Shown here: piece after piece, positions 8,321 through 14,988 of the stretch
Position numbering within the stretch: position 1 is the stretch's first letter
Layout: each line of letters starts with the position of its first letter
DNA from: an uncultured Collinsella sp.
GTDB taxonomy: Bacteria; Actinomycetota; Coriobacteriia; Coriobacteriales; Coriobacteriaceae
Reading direction: 5' to 3'
Assembly (NCBI GenBank): GCA_902479095.1
Contig: CABSNL010000014.1
Location: 1 to 40,667, forward strand
DNA: 40,667 nucleotides
Notes under the pieces: generated by a model
Databases searched by the model: none
What the model was told of the DNA's origin: nothing
What the model saw: only the letters and a program-made list of their open reading frames with translations
Made by a program: the position numbers and the translations under genes

Positions 8321-8338
8321 CAAATGCGCGCGCATTTG
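8321..8338. promoter_or_regulatory. Perfect 18-bp palindrome, candidate DeoR-family operator
   Basis: CAAATGCGCGCGCATTTG is fully palindromic and lies 56 bp before the oxidoreductase ATG. It sits just upstream of a possible -10 (TATAAG on the minus strand, 8308-8313), so a bound protein would block the promoter. Two more ATGCGCAT palindromes occur at 8407-8414 and 8439-8446, and a GCGCAAATAT half-site is near 8392-8401. Confidence 0.6.
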
Positions 8339-8686
8339 CTTGTATTTGCGTGTTTATTTGTTTATCGGTCATTATTTAACCATAGTTAGCAGATATTTGC
8401 GCGGCCATGCGCATCATCGCGCAAGACTCTGCGCGTAAATGCGCATGCGACAAACCTTGTGAAACATATAGGGGCGGAGCACCATAGCCCTAAAGACAGA
8501 GCCAGCTGCATTACTTCACCCCTCTGGGGGCACCAGACATCAAAGGACTGTCCCTAGGTGCCGCTTTCGTTGAAGCCTATCCCAGATGGCCAGATATACA
8601 AATCTAAAGGCTGTCCCCGTCAACTAGCCGTTTAAGAACGTCCCCAACGACTGCTCATTTAAGTCTGTCCCCAATGAGTAGGGATA
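8339..8686. other. Non-coding spacer with operator-like palindromes and degenerate repeats
   Basis: No supported gene. The left part (to about 8450) is rich in ATGCGCAT-type palindromes that belong with the oxidoreductase promoter. The right part (about 8540-8680) carries degenerate CTGTCCC-containing repeats, annotated separately. The spacer separates the start of the oxidoreductase operon from the terminator of the r-protein operon. Confidence 0.6.
8542..8680. repeat. Degenerate GTCCCC repeat cluster (family B)
   Basis: Four occurrences of a G(A)CTGTCCC-like word: at about 8546, at 8610, and in two adjacent imperfect 27-bp units, 8627-8653 (GTTTAAGAACGTCCCCAACGA) and 8654-8680 (ATTTAAGTCTGTCCCCAATGA). 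The last unit is bounded by CTCATT and AATGAG and can fold into a hairpin. The pattern recalls REP-type palindromes associated with RAYT transposases, but no such gene is in the window. Confidence 0.5.
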
Positions 8687-8726
8687 GAAAAAAGGCCCGG
8701 GTGCCGTGGGGGCATCCGGGCCTTTG
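8687..8726 (-). terminator. Terminator of the S10/spc r-protein operon
   Basis: Minus-strand stem AAAGGCCCGGATGCC with its partner (8711-8725 against 8691-8705), a 5-nt loop and a following run of U residues. It lies 26 bp after the rplX stop and closes the operon there, instead of reading on into rplE as in most bacteria. Confidence 0.92.
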
Positions 8727-8751
8727 CTAGCAACTTGATGTTGCGGGCAGC

Positions 8752-9057
8752 TTAGAACTTGTGGCCGCACTTCTTGCAGACGCGCAGCTTGTTCTTGCCG
8801 TCCTTCTCGTGACCGACGCGGGTAACCTTACCGCACTCGGGGCAGACGAGATTGACGTTGGAGGCGTCGATGGGAGCCTCCTGCGAAACGATGCCGCCCT
8901 GCTGGTTGGCAGCGTTGGGCTTGACGGCCTTCTTGACGACCGAAACGCCCTCGACAACGACCTTGTTCTCGGCGGGGAGAGCACGCAGGACAACGCCCTG
9001 CTTGCCGCGATCCTTACCAGAGAGAACCTGGACCTTATCGCCCTTCTTGATATACAT
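8752..9057 (-). CDS. rplX: 50S ribosomal protein L24
   Basis: A 101-aa L24, an early assembly initiator that binds the 5' domain of 23S rRNA. The KOW motif is at the N-terminus (KKGDKVQVLSGKDRGKQGVV, 4-23). The C-terminal half has two CxxC pairs (CPECG about 72-76 and CKKCG about 94-98), so this is a zinc-ribbon (C+) form. ATG 9057 follows AGGGGAG. It is the last gene of the operon, 13 bp after rplN, and is followed directly by a terminator; rplE and the remaining spc genes are not downstream. Confidence 0.97.
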   Translation of the reverse strand: MYIKKGDKVQVLSGKDRGKQGVVLRALPAENKVVVEGVSVVKKAVKPNAANQQGGIVSQEAPIDASNVNLVCPECGKVTRVGHEKDGKNKLRVCKKCGHKF

Positions 9058-9070
9058 ATATCTCCCCTAA

Positions 9071-9439
9071 CTACAGGGTCTCGGGAGCGAGCGAGACGAT
9101 CTTCATGTACTTCTTGTCACGAAGCTCGCGAGCGACGGGCCCGAAGATACGGGTGCCGACGGGCGAACCATCGTTGTTGATGACAACGCAGGCGTTCTCA
9201 TCAAAGCGAATGTAGGAGCCATCCTTGCGGCGGATCTCCTTAACGGTGCGAACGACGACGCAACGGACAACGTCCTTCTTCTTGACGTTGGCGCCAGGGG
9301 TAGCCTCCTGGACAGCACCGATGAACACATCGCCGATGCCTGCATAACGACGCTTGGAACCGCCAAGCACCTTGATGCAGCGAATCTTGCGAGCGCCGGA
9401 GTTGTCGGCGACGTTCAGCATGGTTTGCATCTGAATCAT
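9071..9439 (-). CDS. rplN: 50S ribosomal protein L14
   Basis: The universal 122-aa L14, which binds 23S rRNA next to L19 and contributes to an intersubunit bridge. It opens IQMQTMLNVADNSGAR and contains the conserved KKKDVVRCVVVRT and GTRIFGPVARELR blocks; length is exactly the bacterial norm. ATG 9439 is supported by GGAGGA about 9 nt upstream. It is separated from rpsQ by an unusual 118-nt leader-like gap and from rplX by 13 bp. Confidence 0.98.
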   Translation of the reverse strand: MIQMQTMLNVADNSGARKIRCIKVLGGSKRRYAGIGDVFIGAVQEATPGANVKKKDVVRCVVVRTVKEIRRKDGSYIRFDENACVVINNDGSPVGTRIFGPVARELRDKKYMKIVSLAPETL

Positions 9440-9557
9440 GGTAGATGTTCCTCCGAACTAAGAACCGAAGAGAGGTGCGCAGCCTTTAGGCGGCCTGTGG
9501 TATGCAAACCAGGCATACGCACATCTTCGGAAACGTACAAGTCGTAAGAGCGACTGC
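9440..9557 (-). promoter_or_regulatory. Structured 118-nt spacer between rpsQ and rplN
   Basis: A long gap in an otherwise tight operon, marking the S10/spc boundary. On the minus strand it can form AGTCG-ctctta-CGACT and GTATGC-7nt-GCATAC hairpins, and no terminator U-tract follows. This could be an internal regulatory leader or processing site. I see no clear promoter pair. Confidence 0.4.
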
Positions 9558-9818
9558 TTATTTAGCGCGCTCGACGACCTCGATGAGGCGCCAACGCTTC
9601 ATCTTGGACATAGGACGGGTCTCCATAACGCGGACGGTGTCGCCCACGCCAGCCGTGCACTCCTCGTCGTGAGCGTGCAGCTTCTTGGAGCTGGTCATCA
9701 TCTTGCCGTACTTGGGGTGACGCTTGCGCTCGGTGATGGTGACAACAATGGTCTTGGCACCGGAGACGGAGGTAACGACACCCGTACGGACCTTACGCGA
9801 GTTACGCGAATCAGTCAT
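9558..9818 (-). CDS. rpsQ: 30S ribosomal protein S17
   Basis: An 86-aa primary 16S rRNA-binding protein with an OB fold. Conserved KVRTGVVTSVSGAKTIVV, the HPKYGK segment and the MSKMKRWRLIEVVERAK end are all present. ATG 9818 follows AAGGAGAG. It lies 16 bp after rpmC in the expected S10-operon order. Confidence 0.97.
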   Translation of the reverse strand: MTDSRNSRKVRTGVVTSVSGAKTIVVTITERKRHPKYGKMMTSSKKLHAHDEECTAGVGDTVRVMETRPMSKMKRWRLIEVVERAK

Positions 9819-9834
9819 GTTCTCTCCTTAGGTC

Positions 9835-10050
9835 CTACTCGGCGACAGCGGACTTCTCCGCTGCGATCTCGCGGGCGCGCTGCTCCGTGAGGACGCGAGC
9901 GATGTCCTTCTTCACGGTGTTGACGCGAGCGGTGTTGTCCAGCTGGCTGGTGGCCATCTGGAAACGAAGGTTAAAGAGCTCGGCGCGCATTTCCTTCAGC
10001 TTCTCAACGAGCTGAGCGTCCGAGAGCTCACGAATCTCTGCGGGCTTCAT
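9835..10050 (-). CDS. rpmC: 50S ribosomal protein L29
   Basis: A 71-aa helical hairpin protein near the peptide exit tunnel, where trigger factor and SRP dock. It opens MKPAEIRELSDAQLVEKLKEMRAELFNLRFQ in family style, with NTARVNTVKKDIARVLT in the second helix; its alanine-rich tail is slightly longer than in E. coli (63 aa). The ATG overlaps the rplP stop by one base (TAATG), indicating coupled translation. Confidence 0.97.
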   Translation of the reverse strand: MKPAEIRELSDAQLVEKLKEMRAELFNLRFQMATSQLDNTARVNTVKKDIARVLTEQRAREIAAEKSAVAE

Positions 10051-10553
10051 TAGTTCTCCTCCTTGGCGGCGGCGGCGTCCTCAGCAGCCCACTTGGCCTC
10101 GAGAGCGGCCTCCTCAGCCATCTCCTTCTCGATGCGCTGCTCAGCGTTCTTAGCAGCAACAATCTTGGTCTTGATGGGAAGCTTGTGCTGTGCAAGACGC
10201 AGAGCCTCGCGAGCGACCTCCTCGGGCACGCCCTTGACCTCGAACATGATGCGGCCGGGCTTGACGACGGCCACCCACTCCTCGGGGTTACCCTTACCAG
10301 AACCCATGCGAGTCTCAGCAGGCTTCTTGGTGATGGGCTTATCGGGGAAGATCGTGATGTAGACACGACCGCCACGCTTCATGTAGCGGGTCATGGCAAT
10401 ACGAGCGGCCTCGATCTGACGGTTGGTAATCCAATGGGCCTCGAGAGCCTGGATACCAAACTCGCCGAAATGCAGCTCGGTATTACCCTTGGCCTGGCCC
10501 TTCATGGAGCCACGCTGCACCTTGCGGTGAAGAATACGCTTAGGGGCAAGCAC
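10050..10553 (-). CDS. rplP: 50S ribosomal protein L16
   Basis: A 167-aa L16, located by the A-site/central protuberance and needed for tRNA accommodation. It starts LAPKRILHRKVQRGSMKGQ and has FGIQALEAHWITNRQIEAAR and RMGSGKGNPEEWVAVVKPG. Bacterial L16 is usually about 137-145 aa; here an extra acidic, alanine-rich tail (about 140-167) is added. The start is GTG 10553, whose G is the last base of the rpsC TAG stop, so the genes overlap by one base. Confidence 0.96.
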   Translation of the reverse strand: MLAPKRILHRKVQRGSMKGQAKGNTELHFGEFGIQALEAHWITNRQIEAARIAMTRYMKRGGRVYITIFPDKPITKKPAETRMGSGKGNPEEWVAVVKPGRIMFEVKGVPEEVAREALRLAQHKLPIKTKIVAAKNAEQRIEKEMAEEAALEAKWAAEDAAAAKEEN

Positions 10554-11263
10554 TACTGACCCCTCCTCTCGGAGTTACGACGACGAGGACGGGAAGAGCC
10601 CTCGAGTGCAGGGTTGGGAACAGGCTGGCCCGGGAGCTTCTCACCCAGGTAGATCCAGACCTTCACGCCGCAAGCGCCCATGGTGGTGCTGGCGACAGCC
10701 GTGCCGTAGTCGATCTTGGCACGGAGGGTGTGCAGAGGCACGCGACCCTCACGGTACCACTCACGACGGCCCATCTCGGCACCGCCGAGACGACCGGAGC
10801 ACTGGATACGGATGCCCTTAGCGCCGGCCTTGCGGGCGGACTGGACAGCCTTGCGCATAGCGCGACGGAAGGCAACGCGGCCCTCGAGCTGCTCGGCGAT
10901 AGACTGAGCAACGAGGTTGGCGTCGAGCTCGGGGCGCTTGATCTCGACAACGTCGACGGAGAGCTGGCCCTTGGAGACGCCAGCGACCTTCTCGAGCTCG
11001 GTGCGGAGGGTATCGATCTCGGCACCCTTCTTACCGATGACAACGCCGGGGCGAGCGGTGAGGATGATGACCTTCACCTTGTCGCCAGCGCGCTCGATCT
11101 CGACGCGGGAGACAGCTGCGCGGGAAAGACGCTTCTCGAGGTACTTACGAATCTCGAGATCGTTACCGAGGGTCTTAGCGTAATCCTTCTCTGCGAACCA
11201 GCGGGAGCGCCAGTTCTCGGTGATGCCAAGACGGAAGCCGGTGGGGTAGACTTTCTGACCCAT
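10553..11263 (-). CDS. rpsC: 30S ribosomal protein S3
   Basis: A 236-aa S3 at the mRNA entry channel, with mRNA helicase function together with S4/S5. It starts MGQKVYPTGFRLGI. The type II KH domain has VIGKKGAEI (about 75-83), and the C-terminal domain has GRLGGAEMGRREWYREGRVPL and KVWIYLGEK. The basic SRPRRRNSERRGQ tail is normal. ATG 11263 follows AAAGGAGG about 11 nt upstream. Confidence 0.98.
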   Translation of the reverse strand: MGQKVYPTGFRLGITENWRSRWFAEKDYAKTLGNDLEIRKYLEKRLSRAAVSRVEIERAGDKVKVIILTARPGVVIGKKGAEIDTLRTELEKVAGVSKGQLSVDVVEIKRPELDANLVAQSIAEQLEGRVAFRRAMRKAVQSARKAGAKGIRIQCSGRLGGAEMGRREWYREGRVPLHTLRAKIDYGTAVASTTMGACGVKVWIYLGEKLPGQPVPNPALEGSSRPRRRNSERRGQ

Positions 11264-11269
11264 ACAGCT

Positions 11270-11641
11270 TTACGCCTCCTTTCGAGGAGCAACGACGACG
11301 GTGATGTGGGAAGTACGCTTCAGAATGCGAGAAGCGGAACCCTTGGCGCGGGGACGGATGCGCTTAAGCGTCGGACCCTCGTCAACATAGGCAGCGGCGA
11401 CAACCAGGTTGTCGGCACGCAGACCGTTGTTGTTCTCGGCGTTCGCAACGGCGGAACGGAGAACCTTCTCGACATCCACGGCGACGGCGCGGTCGCAGAA
11501 GTGGAGGATGTCGAAGGCCTGAGCGACAGGCTTGCGGCGGATCAGATCGACCACCAGGCGGGCCTTGCTGGGGGAAACACGCACGTACTTAGCGACGGCG
11601 CGAACCTCGGTGGCCTCAGTTTCAATAGACTTAGTTGCCAT
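11270..11641 (-). CDS. rplV: 50S ribosomal protein L22
   Basis: A 123-aa L22 lining the nascent-peptide exit tunnel. Conserved YVRVSPSKARLVVDLIR is at 19-35, and the tunnel hairpin region reads GPTLKRIRPRAKGSASRILKRTSHI. No deletion is seen in the hairpin loop that commonly mutates to macrolide resistance. The ATG at 11641 follows a GGGGG stretch. It is 6 bp before rpsC. Confidence 0.97.
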   Translation of the reverse strand: MATKSIETEATEVRAVAKYVRVSPSKARLVVDLIRRKPVAQAFDILHFCDRAVAVDVEKVLRSAVANAENNNGLRADNLVVAAAYVDEGPTLKRIRPRAKGSASRILKRTSHITVVVAPRKEA

Positions 11642-11655
11642 TTACGGTTAACCCC

Positions 11656-11916
11656 CTATTTGGCCTTGTGGCCACGGAACGTACGAGTCGGCGCGAACTC
11701 GCCGAGCTTGTGACCAACCATGGACTCGGTAACATACACGGGCACATGCTTGCGGCCGTCGTGGACGGCGATGGTGTGACCAACCATCTCGGGGAAGATG
11801 GTGGACGCGCGGGACCAGGTCTTCACGACGTCCTTCTTGCCAGCCTCGTTCATCGCGGTGATACGCGAGAGAAGGCGAGTCTCCACGAACGGGCCCTTTT
11901 TGAGACTTCTGCTCAT
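11656..11916 (-). CDS. rpsS: 30S ribosomal protein S19
   Basis: An 86-aa S19 of the 30S head, paired with S13. Typical SRSLKKGPFVETRLL start, TWSRASTIFPEMVGHTIAVHDG centre and VGHKLGEFAPTRTFRGHK end. ATG 11916 follows AGGAG at good spacing. It sits between rplB and rplV, as in nearly all bacteria. Confidence 0.98.
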   Translation of the reverse strand: MSRSLKKGPFVETRLLSRITAMNEAGKKDVVKTWSRASTIFPEMVGHTIAVHDGRKHVPVYVTESMVGHKLGEFAPTRTFRGHKAK

Positions 11917-11948
11917 AAGTGCTTTCTCCTAAAACTCGGTATCCGAAA

Positions 11949-12779
11949 TTACTTCTTACGGCGACGAATGATGTGCTGGTTCGAGACCTTCTTCTTCTTG
12001 CGCGTACGAAGGCCCTTCGTCGGCTTACCCCAGGGGGTAACAGAGGGACGACCAGAGGTGTGGTTCTTGCCCTCGCCACCGCCGTGCGGGTGGTCGACAG
12101 GGTTCATGACGGTACCGCGGACGGTCGGGCGCACGTTCATGTGACGCTTACGGCCGGCCTTGCCGATGACGATGTTGGAGTGATCGGCGTTGCCGACCTC
12201 ACCGACGGTGGCGCGGCAGGTAACGAGGATGCGGCGCATCTCGGAGGAAGGCATACGGACGATGGCGTACTTGCCCTCCTTACCCATCAGCTGGCAGGAG
12301 TTACCGGCGGAACGGGCGATAGCAGCGCCCTTGCCCGGCTGGAACTCGACGGCGTGGATGAGCGTACCGACGGGGATGTCGGCGAGGGGCAGAGCGTTGC
12401 CCGGCTTGATGTCGGCGTCAGAACCGGACATGATGGTCTGACCGACCTCGAGGCCCTTGGGGGCCAGGATGTAGCGCTTCTCACCGTCAGCATAGTGCAG
12501 CAGAGCGATGCGAGCGGAACGGTTCGGATCGTACTCGATCGTGGCAACCTTGGCGGGCACGCCGTCCTTGTTGCGCTTGAAGTCGATCACGCGGTAACGA
12601 CGCTTCACGCCGCCGCCCTGGTGGCGGGTGGTGATGCGGCCGTTGTTGTTACGACCGGCCTTCTTGGGCAGGGGCTCGAGAAGAGACTTCTCGGGCTTGG
12701 TGCAGCTGATCTCGGAGAAGTCGGAGATCGTCTGCCAACGCCTACCAGCGGAGGTCGGCTTAAGGTGCTTTACAGCCAT
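11949..12779 (-). CDS. rplB: 50S ribosomal protein L2
   Basis: A 276-aa L2, needed for subunit joining and peptidyl-transferase integrity. MAVKHLKPTSAGRRWQ start, GRNNNGRITTRHQGGG block and the highly conserved NPVDHPHGGGEGK loop carrying the functionally important histidine. The frame is open a further 25 codons upstream, but ATG 12779 has GAAAGGGA before it and matches the family N-terminus. It is preceded by a 179-nt spacer with a strong hairpin and a box shared with the operon promoters. Confidence 0.98.
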   Translation of the reverse strand: MAVKHLKPTSAGRRWQTISDFSEISCTKPEKSLLEPLPKKAGRNNNGRITTRHQGGGVKRRYRVIDFKRNKDGVPAKVATIEYDPNRSARIALLHYADGEKRYILAPKGLEVGQTIMSGSDADIKPGNALPLADIPVGTLIHAVEFQPGKGAAIARSAGNSCQLMGKEGKYAIVRMPSSEMRRILVTCRATVGEVGNADHSNIVIGKAGRKRHMNVRPTVRGTVMNPVDHPHGGGEGKNHTSGRPSVTPWGKPTKGLRTRKKKKVSNQHIIRRRKK

Positions 12780-12864
12780 TACAATCCCTTTCAATAGGAA
12801 TCCGTTAGCCATCGCAGACAGGGATTCGAGGTTCTGCCTCGGGTGCGATGACACCGGACGTATA

Positions 12865-12883
12865 CACGGTTCCGGGCGTGTCC
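12865..12883 (-). promoter_or_regulatory. Third copy of the r-protein box (partial), in the rplW-rplB spacer
   Basis: On the minus strand GGACACGCCC-N5-CGTG, followed by TATAC, matches the box upstream of rplC (23 of 26 positions over 12860-12885 against 14725-14750). The GAAATATG half found at rplC and rpsL is missing here. It may mark a secondary promoter or operator for rplB and the genes after it. Confidence 0.5.
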
Positions 12884-12904
12884 ATTTTATACGCCCAAAA
12901 CCTT

Positions 12905-12940
12905 GAGCTCTCGCCTCCCCTAGTTGGGAGGCATGAGCTC
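12905..12940 (-). promoter_or_regulatory. Strong hairpin between rplW and rplB
   Basis: GAGCTC arms (12905-12910 and 12935-12940) and GCCTCCC/GGGAGGC inner arms (12913-12919, 12925-12931) form a two-part stem about 18 nt after the rplW stop. On the minus strand TTTT follows within a few bases, so it could act as a partial terminator or attenuator inside the S10 operon. Confidence 0.6.
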
Positions 12941-12958
12941 ACTCAACAGCAGCGAGTC

Positions 12959-13246
12959 TTAGGCCTGGTTGCCAAAGACCTCGATGGTGTCGCCCTCGGC
13001 CAGCGTGACGATGGCCTTCTTCCAAGAACGGGTCTTGCCGGCGACATAGCGCACGCGCTTGGTCTTGGGCTTGACCGTCAGGGTGTTCACGCGAACGACC
13101 TTGACGCCGAAGATCTCCTCGACAGCGTCCTTGATCTGATACTTGTTAGCATCCTTGGCGACCTCGAACGTGTACTTGTTCAGCTCCATGCCGGAGAAGG
13201 AACGCTCGGACACGATCGGACGGATGATGATCTCGTGGGCGGTCAT
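12959..13246 (-). CDS. rplW: 50S ribosomal protein L23
   Basis: A 95-aa L23 at the tunnel exit, docking site for trigger factor and SRP. IIIRPIVSERSFSGMELNKYTFEV start and KPKTKRVRYVAGKTRSWKKAIVTLAEGDTIEVF end are typical. The ATG follows the rplD TAA directly, and its ribosome site (GGGGAGG) lies in the rplD coding end, so it is coupled to rplD. Confidence 0.97.
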   Translation of the reverse strand: MTAHEIIIRPIVSERSFSGMELNKYTFEVAKDANKYQIKDAVEEIFGVKVVRVNTLTVKPKTKRVRYVAGKTRSWKKAIVTLAEGDTIEVFGNQA

Positions 13247-13873
13247 TTATGCAAGCACCTCCCCGAAGTGAGCGGCGATGTCGGCGGGCATCAGCACAGC
13301 GTTGTTGTTGACGAGATCGTAGGTGTTGGCCTCGTCGGCAGTGATGATGAACGTCTTGGGAATGTTGCGGAACGACAGGTAGGCGTTGACGTCCTCATCG
13401 CGAACGATGATGGTCAGACGCTTGCCCTCAAGGCCGAGAGCCTTGAGCATGGCGACGGCAGCCTTGGTGGAAGGCTTCTCGAAGCCGTAGTCGTCGACGA
13501 GCACGAGCTCGCCATCGGCCAGCTTGGCGGACAGCGCGGAGCGCATAGCCAGCTTGACCTCCTTGTTGTTCATACGCTTAGCGTAGGAACGGGGCTTGGG
13601 GGCGAAGACAACGCCACCGTGACGCCACTGGGCAGCACGGATGGAACCCTGGCGGGCACGGCCGGTGCCCTTCTGACGCCAAGGCTTCTTGCCGCCACCG
13701 GAAACCTCAGAGCGGCCCTTAGCGGACTGGGTGCCCTGACGCCAAGAGGCCATCTGGCACTTGACGATGTGGTGCATAACGTGGATGTTCGGCTCGATGC
13801 CGTACACCTCAGCGGCGAGCTCGGCCTCGGCGACCTTCTTGCCCTCGCTGTTCTTTACTTCAAACTTTGCCAT
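13247..13873 (-). CDS. rplD: 50S ribosomal protein L4
   Basis: A 208-aa L4 whose extended loop reaches the exit tunnel (GGGKKPWRQKGTGRARQGSIR, residues about 60-80, the macrolide-relevant loop; no unusual change noticed). In E. coli L4 also represses its own operon through the S10 leader. ATG 13873 follows AAGGAG. The downstream gene rplW abuts it. Confidence 0.97.
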   Translation of the reverse strand: MAKFEVKNSEGKKVAEAELAAEVYGIEPNIHVMHHIVKCQMASWRQGTQSAKGRSEVSGGGKKPWRQKGTGRARQGSIRAAQWRHGGVVFAPKPRSYAKRMNNKEVKLAMRSALSAKLADGELVLVDDYGFEKPSTKAAVAMLKALGLEGKRLTIIVRDEDVNAYLSFRNIPKTFIITADEANTYDLVNNNAVLMPADIAAHFGEVLA

Positions 13874-13919
13874 TTAAGTGTTCTCCTTGGTATGACGCTG
13901 GGCTAAATGGGCTGGGCCC

Positions 13920-14540
13920 TTAGGCCATACGGATGGCGACGAGACCATTCTTGGCACCCGGGACAGCGCCCTTGACCAAGATGAGGTTCTGCTCGGCATC
14001 GATGCGGACAACGGAAAGGTTCTTGACGGTAACGCGCTCGTTACCCATGTGACCGGCCATCTTGACGCCCTTGAGGACGCGCGCAGGATAGGCGCACTGA
14101 CCGATAGAACCGGGGTGACGCTGGAAGTGAGAACCATGCGTCATAGGACCGCGGCGCTGACCCCAGCGCTTGATGCGACCCTGGAAGCCCTTACCCTTGG
14201 AGGTACCGATGACGTCGACCTTCTCGACATCAGCGAAATCAGCGACGGTGACGACCTCGCCGACCTTGTGCTCCTCGCCGTTCTCGACGCGGACCTCACG
14301 AAGGAAGCGGACAGGCTCGACGCCAGCCTTGGCGAAGTGACCAGCCATGGGCTTGTTCACATTCTTGGCCTTGATGTCGCCGAAACCGATCTGGACGGCG
14401 TCATAGCCGTCGGTTGCCTGAGTTTTAACCTGCGAGACAGCGCAGGGGCCAGCCTGGATGACCGTGACGGGAACGACGTTGTCGTCCTCGTCCCAAACCT
14501 GGGTCATGCCAATCTTGCGGCCGAGAATCATGCTGATCAA
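13920..14540 (-). CDS. rplC: 50S ribosomal protein L3
   Basis: A 206-aa L3, an assembly initiator near the peptidyl-transferase centre. ILGRKIGMTQVWDEDDNVVPVTVIQAGPC start, and the central loop GQRRGPMTHGSHFQRHPGSIG with the methylatable-Gln region. The TTG at 14540 is preferred because GGGA lies about 7 nt upstream; ATG 14531 (in frame, three codons later) is the alternative. It is the first gene of the operon: rpsJ, the usual first gene, is absent here and encoded at 28463-28771. A folded leader (14561-14612) and a shared promoter box lie upstream. Confidence 0.95.
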   Translation of the reverse strand: MISMILGRKIGMTQVWDEDDNVVPVTVIQAGPCAVSQVKTQATDGYDAVQIGFGDIKAKNVNKPMAGHFAKAGVEPVRFLREVRVENGEEHKVGEVVTVADFADVEKVDVIGTSKGKGFQGRIKRWGQRRGPMTHGSHFQRHPGSIGQCAYPARVLKGVKMAGHMGNERVTVKNLSVVRIDAEQNLILVKGAVPGAKNGLVAIRMA

Positions 14541-14560
14541 GATATGATCCCAACTCTCGC

Positions 14561-14612
14561 GTGGTCTTGGGACAATGCGTACACCACCGAGCGTACGCCC
14601 CTAGAGGACCAC
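14561..14612 (-). promoter_or_regulatory. Folded leader immediately upstream of rplC
   Basis: Nested pairing on the minus-strand transcript: GTGGTC with GACCAC (14607-14612 and 14561-14566), GGG with CCC, then GCGTAC with GTACGC (14593-14598 and 14577-14582), closing a 10-nt loop. It ends about 20 nt before the start codon. It could be an autoregulatory r-protein binding site, analogous in position to the S10 leader, but does not resemble one I can name. Confidence 0.5.
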
Positions 14613-14723
14613 TACTTACACGACGTGCTCCCCAGCCTTGTATTTCGCCCGGACTACCTGACAACCCTATTAAGCAGGCATTTTGTCCAGCCAGAATACT
14701 CCCCTGGTTTCACACAGCTGTTT

Positions 14724-14765
14724 AGTATACACGGCTGCGGGCGTATCCATCGAGATTCATATTTC
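14724..14765 (-). promoter_or_regulatory. Shared r-protein promoter box upstream of rplC
   Basis: Minus-strand GAAATATG (14758-14765), 9 nt, GGATACGCCC (14739-14748), 5 nt, CGTG (14730-14733), followed at once by a possible -10 TATACT (14724-14729). The same bipartite box with identical spacing is upstream of rpsL. A good -35 is not visible, so the box itself may serve activation. It predicts a leader of about 180 nt. Confidence 0.55.
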
Positions 14766-14807
14766 ACTCACATTGTTTACGCAGGTAAAGTGCGTGGAGT
14801 CGCCTGG

Positions 14808-14944
14808 GCTTGGCAGAGGGGCGGCGAAATATATTAAGTTTGCTGCTCTACAGTCCTGCGCAAGACGGAAAGCACATTAAGTGCTTTCCTTTGCGTGCGG
14901 AACTCGCGACAAACTTAATATATTTCGCCGCCCCTCTGCCAAGC
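14808..14944. repeat. Long hairpin repeat, copy 1 (upstream of rplC)
   Basis: Perfect 35-bp arms (14808-14842 and 14910-14944) enclose a 67-nt core (14843-14909) that itself folds around GGAAAGCAC/GTGCTTTCC. The core and the TTAAGTTT/AAACTTAA inner arms are shared with the copy at 32081-32221, but the outer 26 bp of each arm are unrelated between copies while staying perfectly complementary within each. No U-tract follows on either strand. It lies 44 bp beyond the histidine phosphatase stop. Confidence 0.9.
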
Positions 14945-14988
14945 TCGGGAGACGACACGTTGATGTCTGCTTAACTCTGCTCGCTCAG

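Noticed and set aside
14808..14944. Reading the long hairpin as a simple terminator of the histidine phosphatase gene
   Set aside because: No U-tract follows the stem on the minus strand, the stem is far longer than needed, and the core is repeated upstream of rpsL where no gene ends in the same way.
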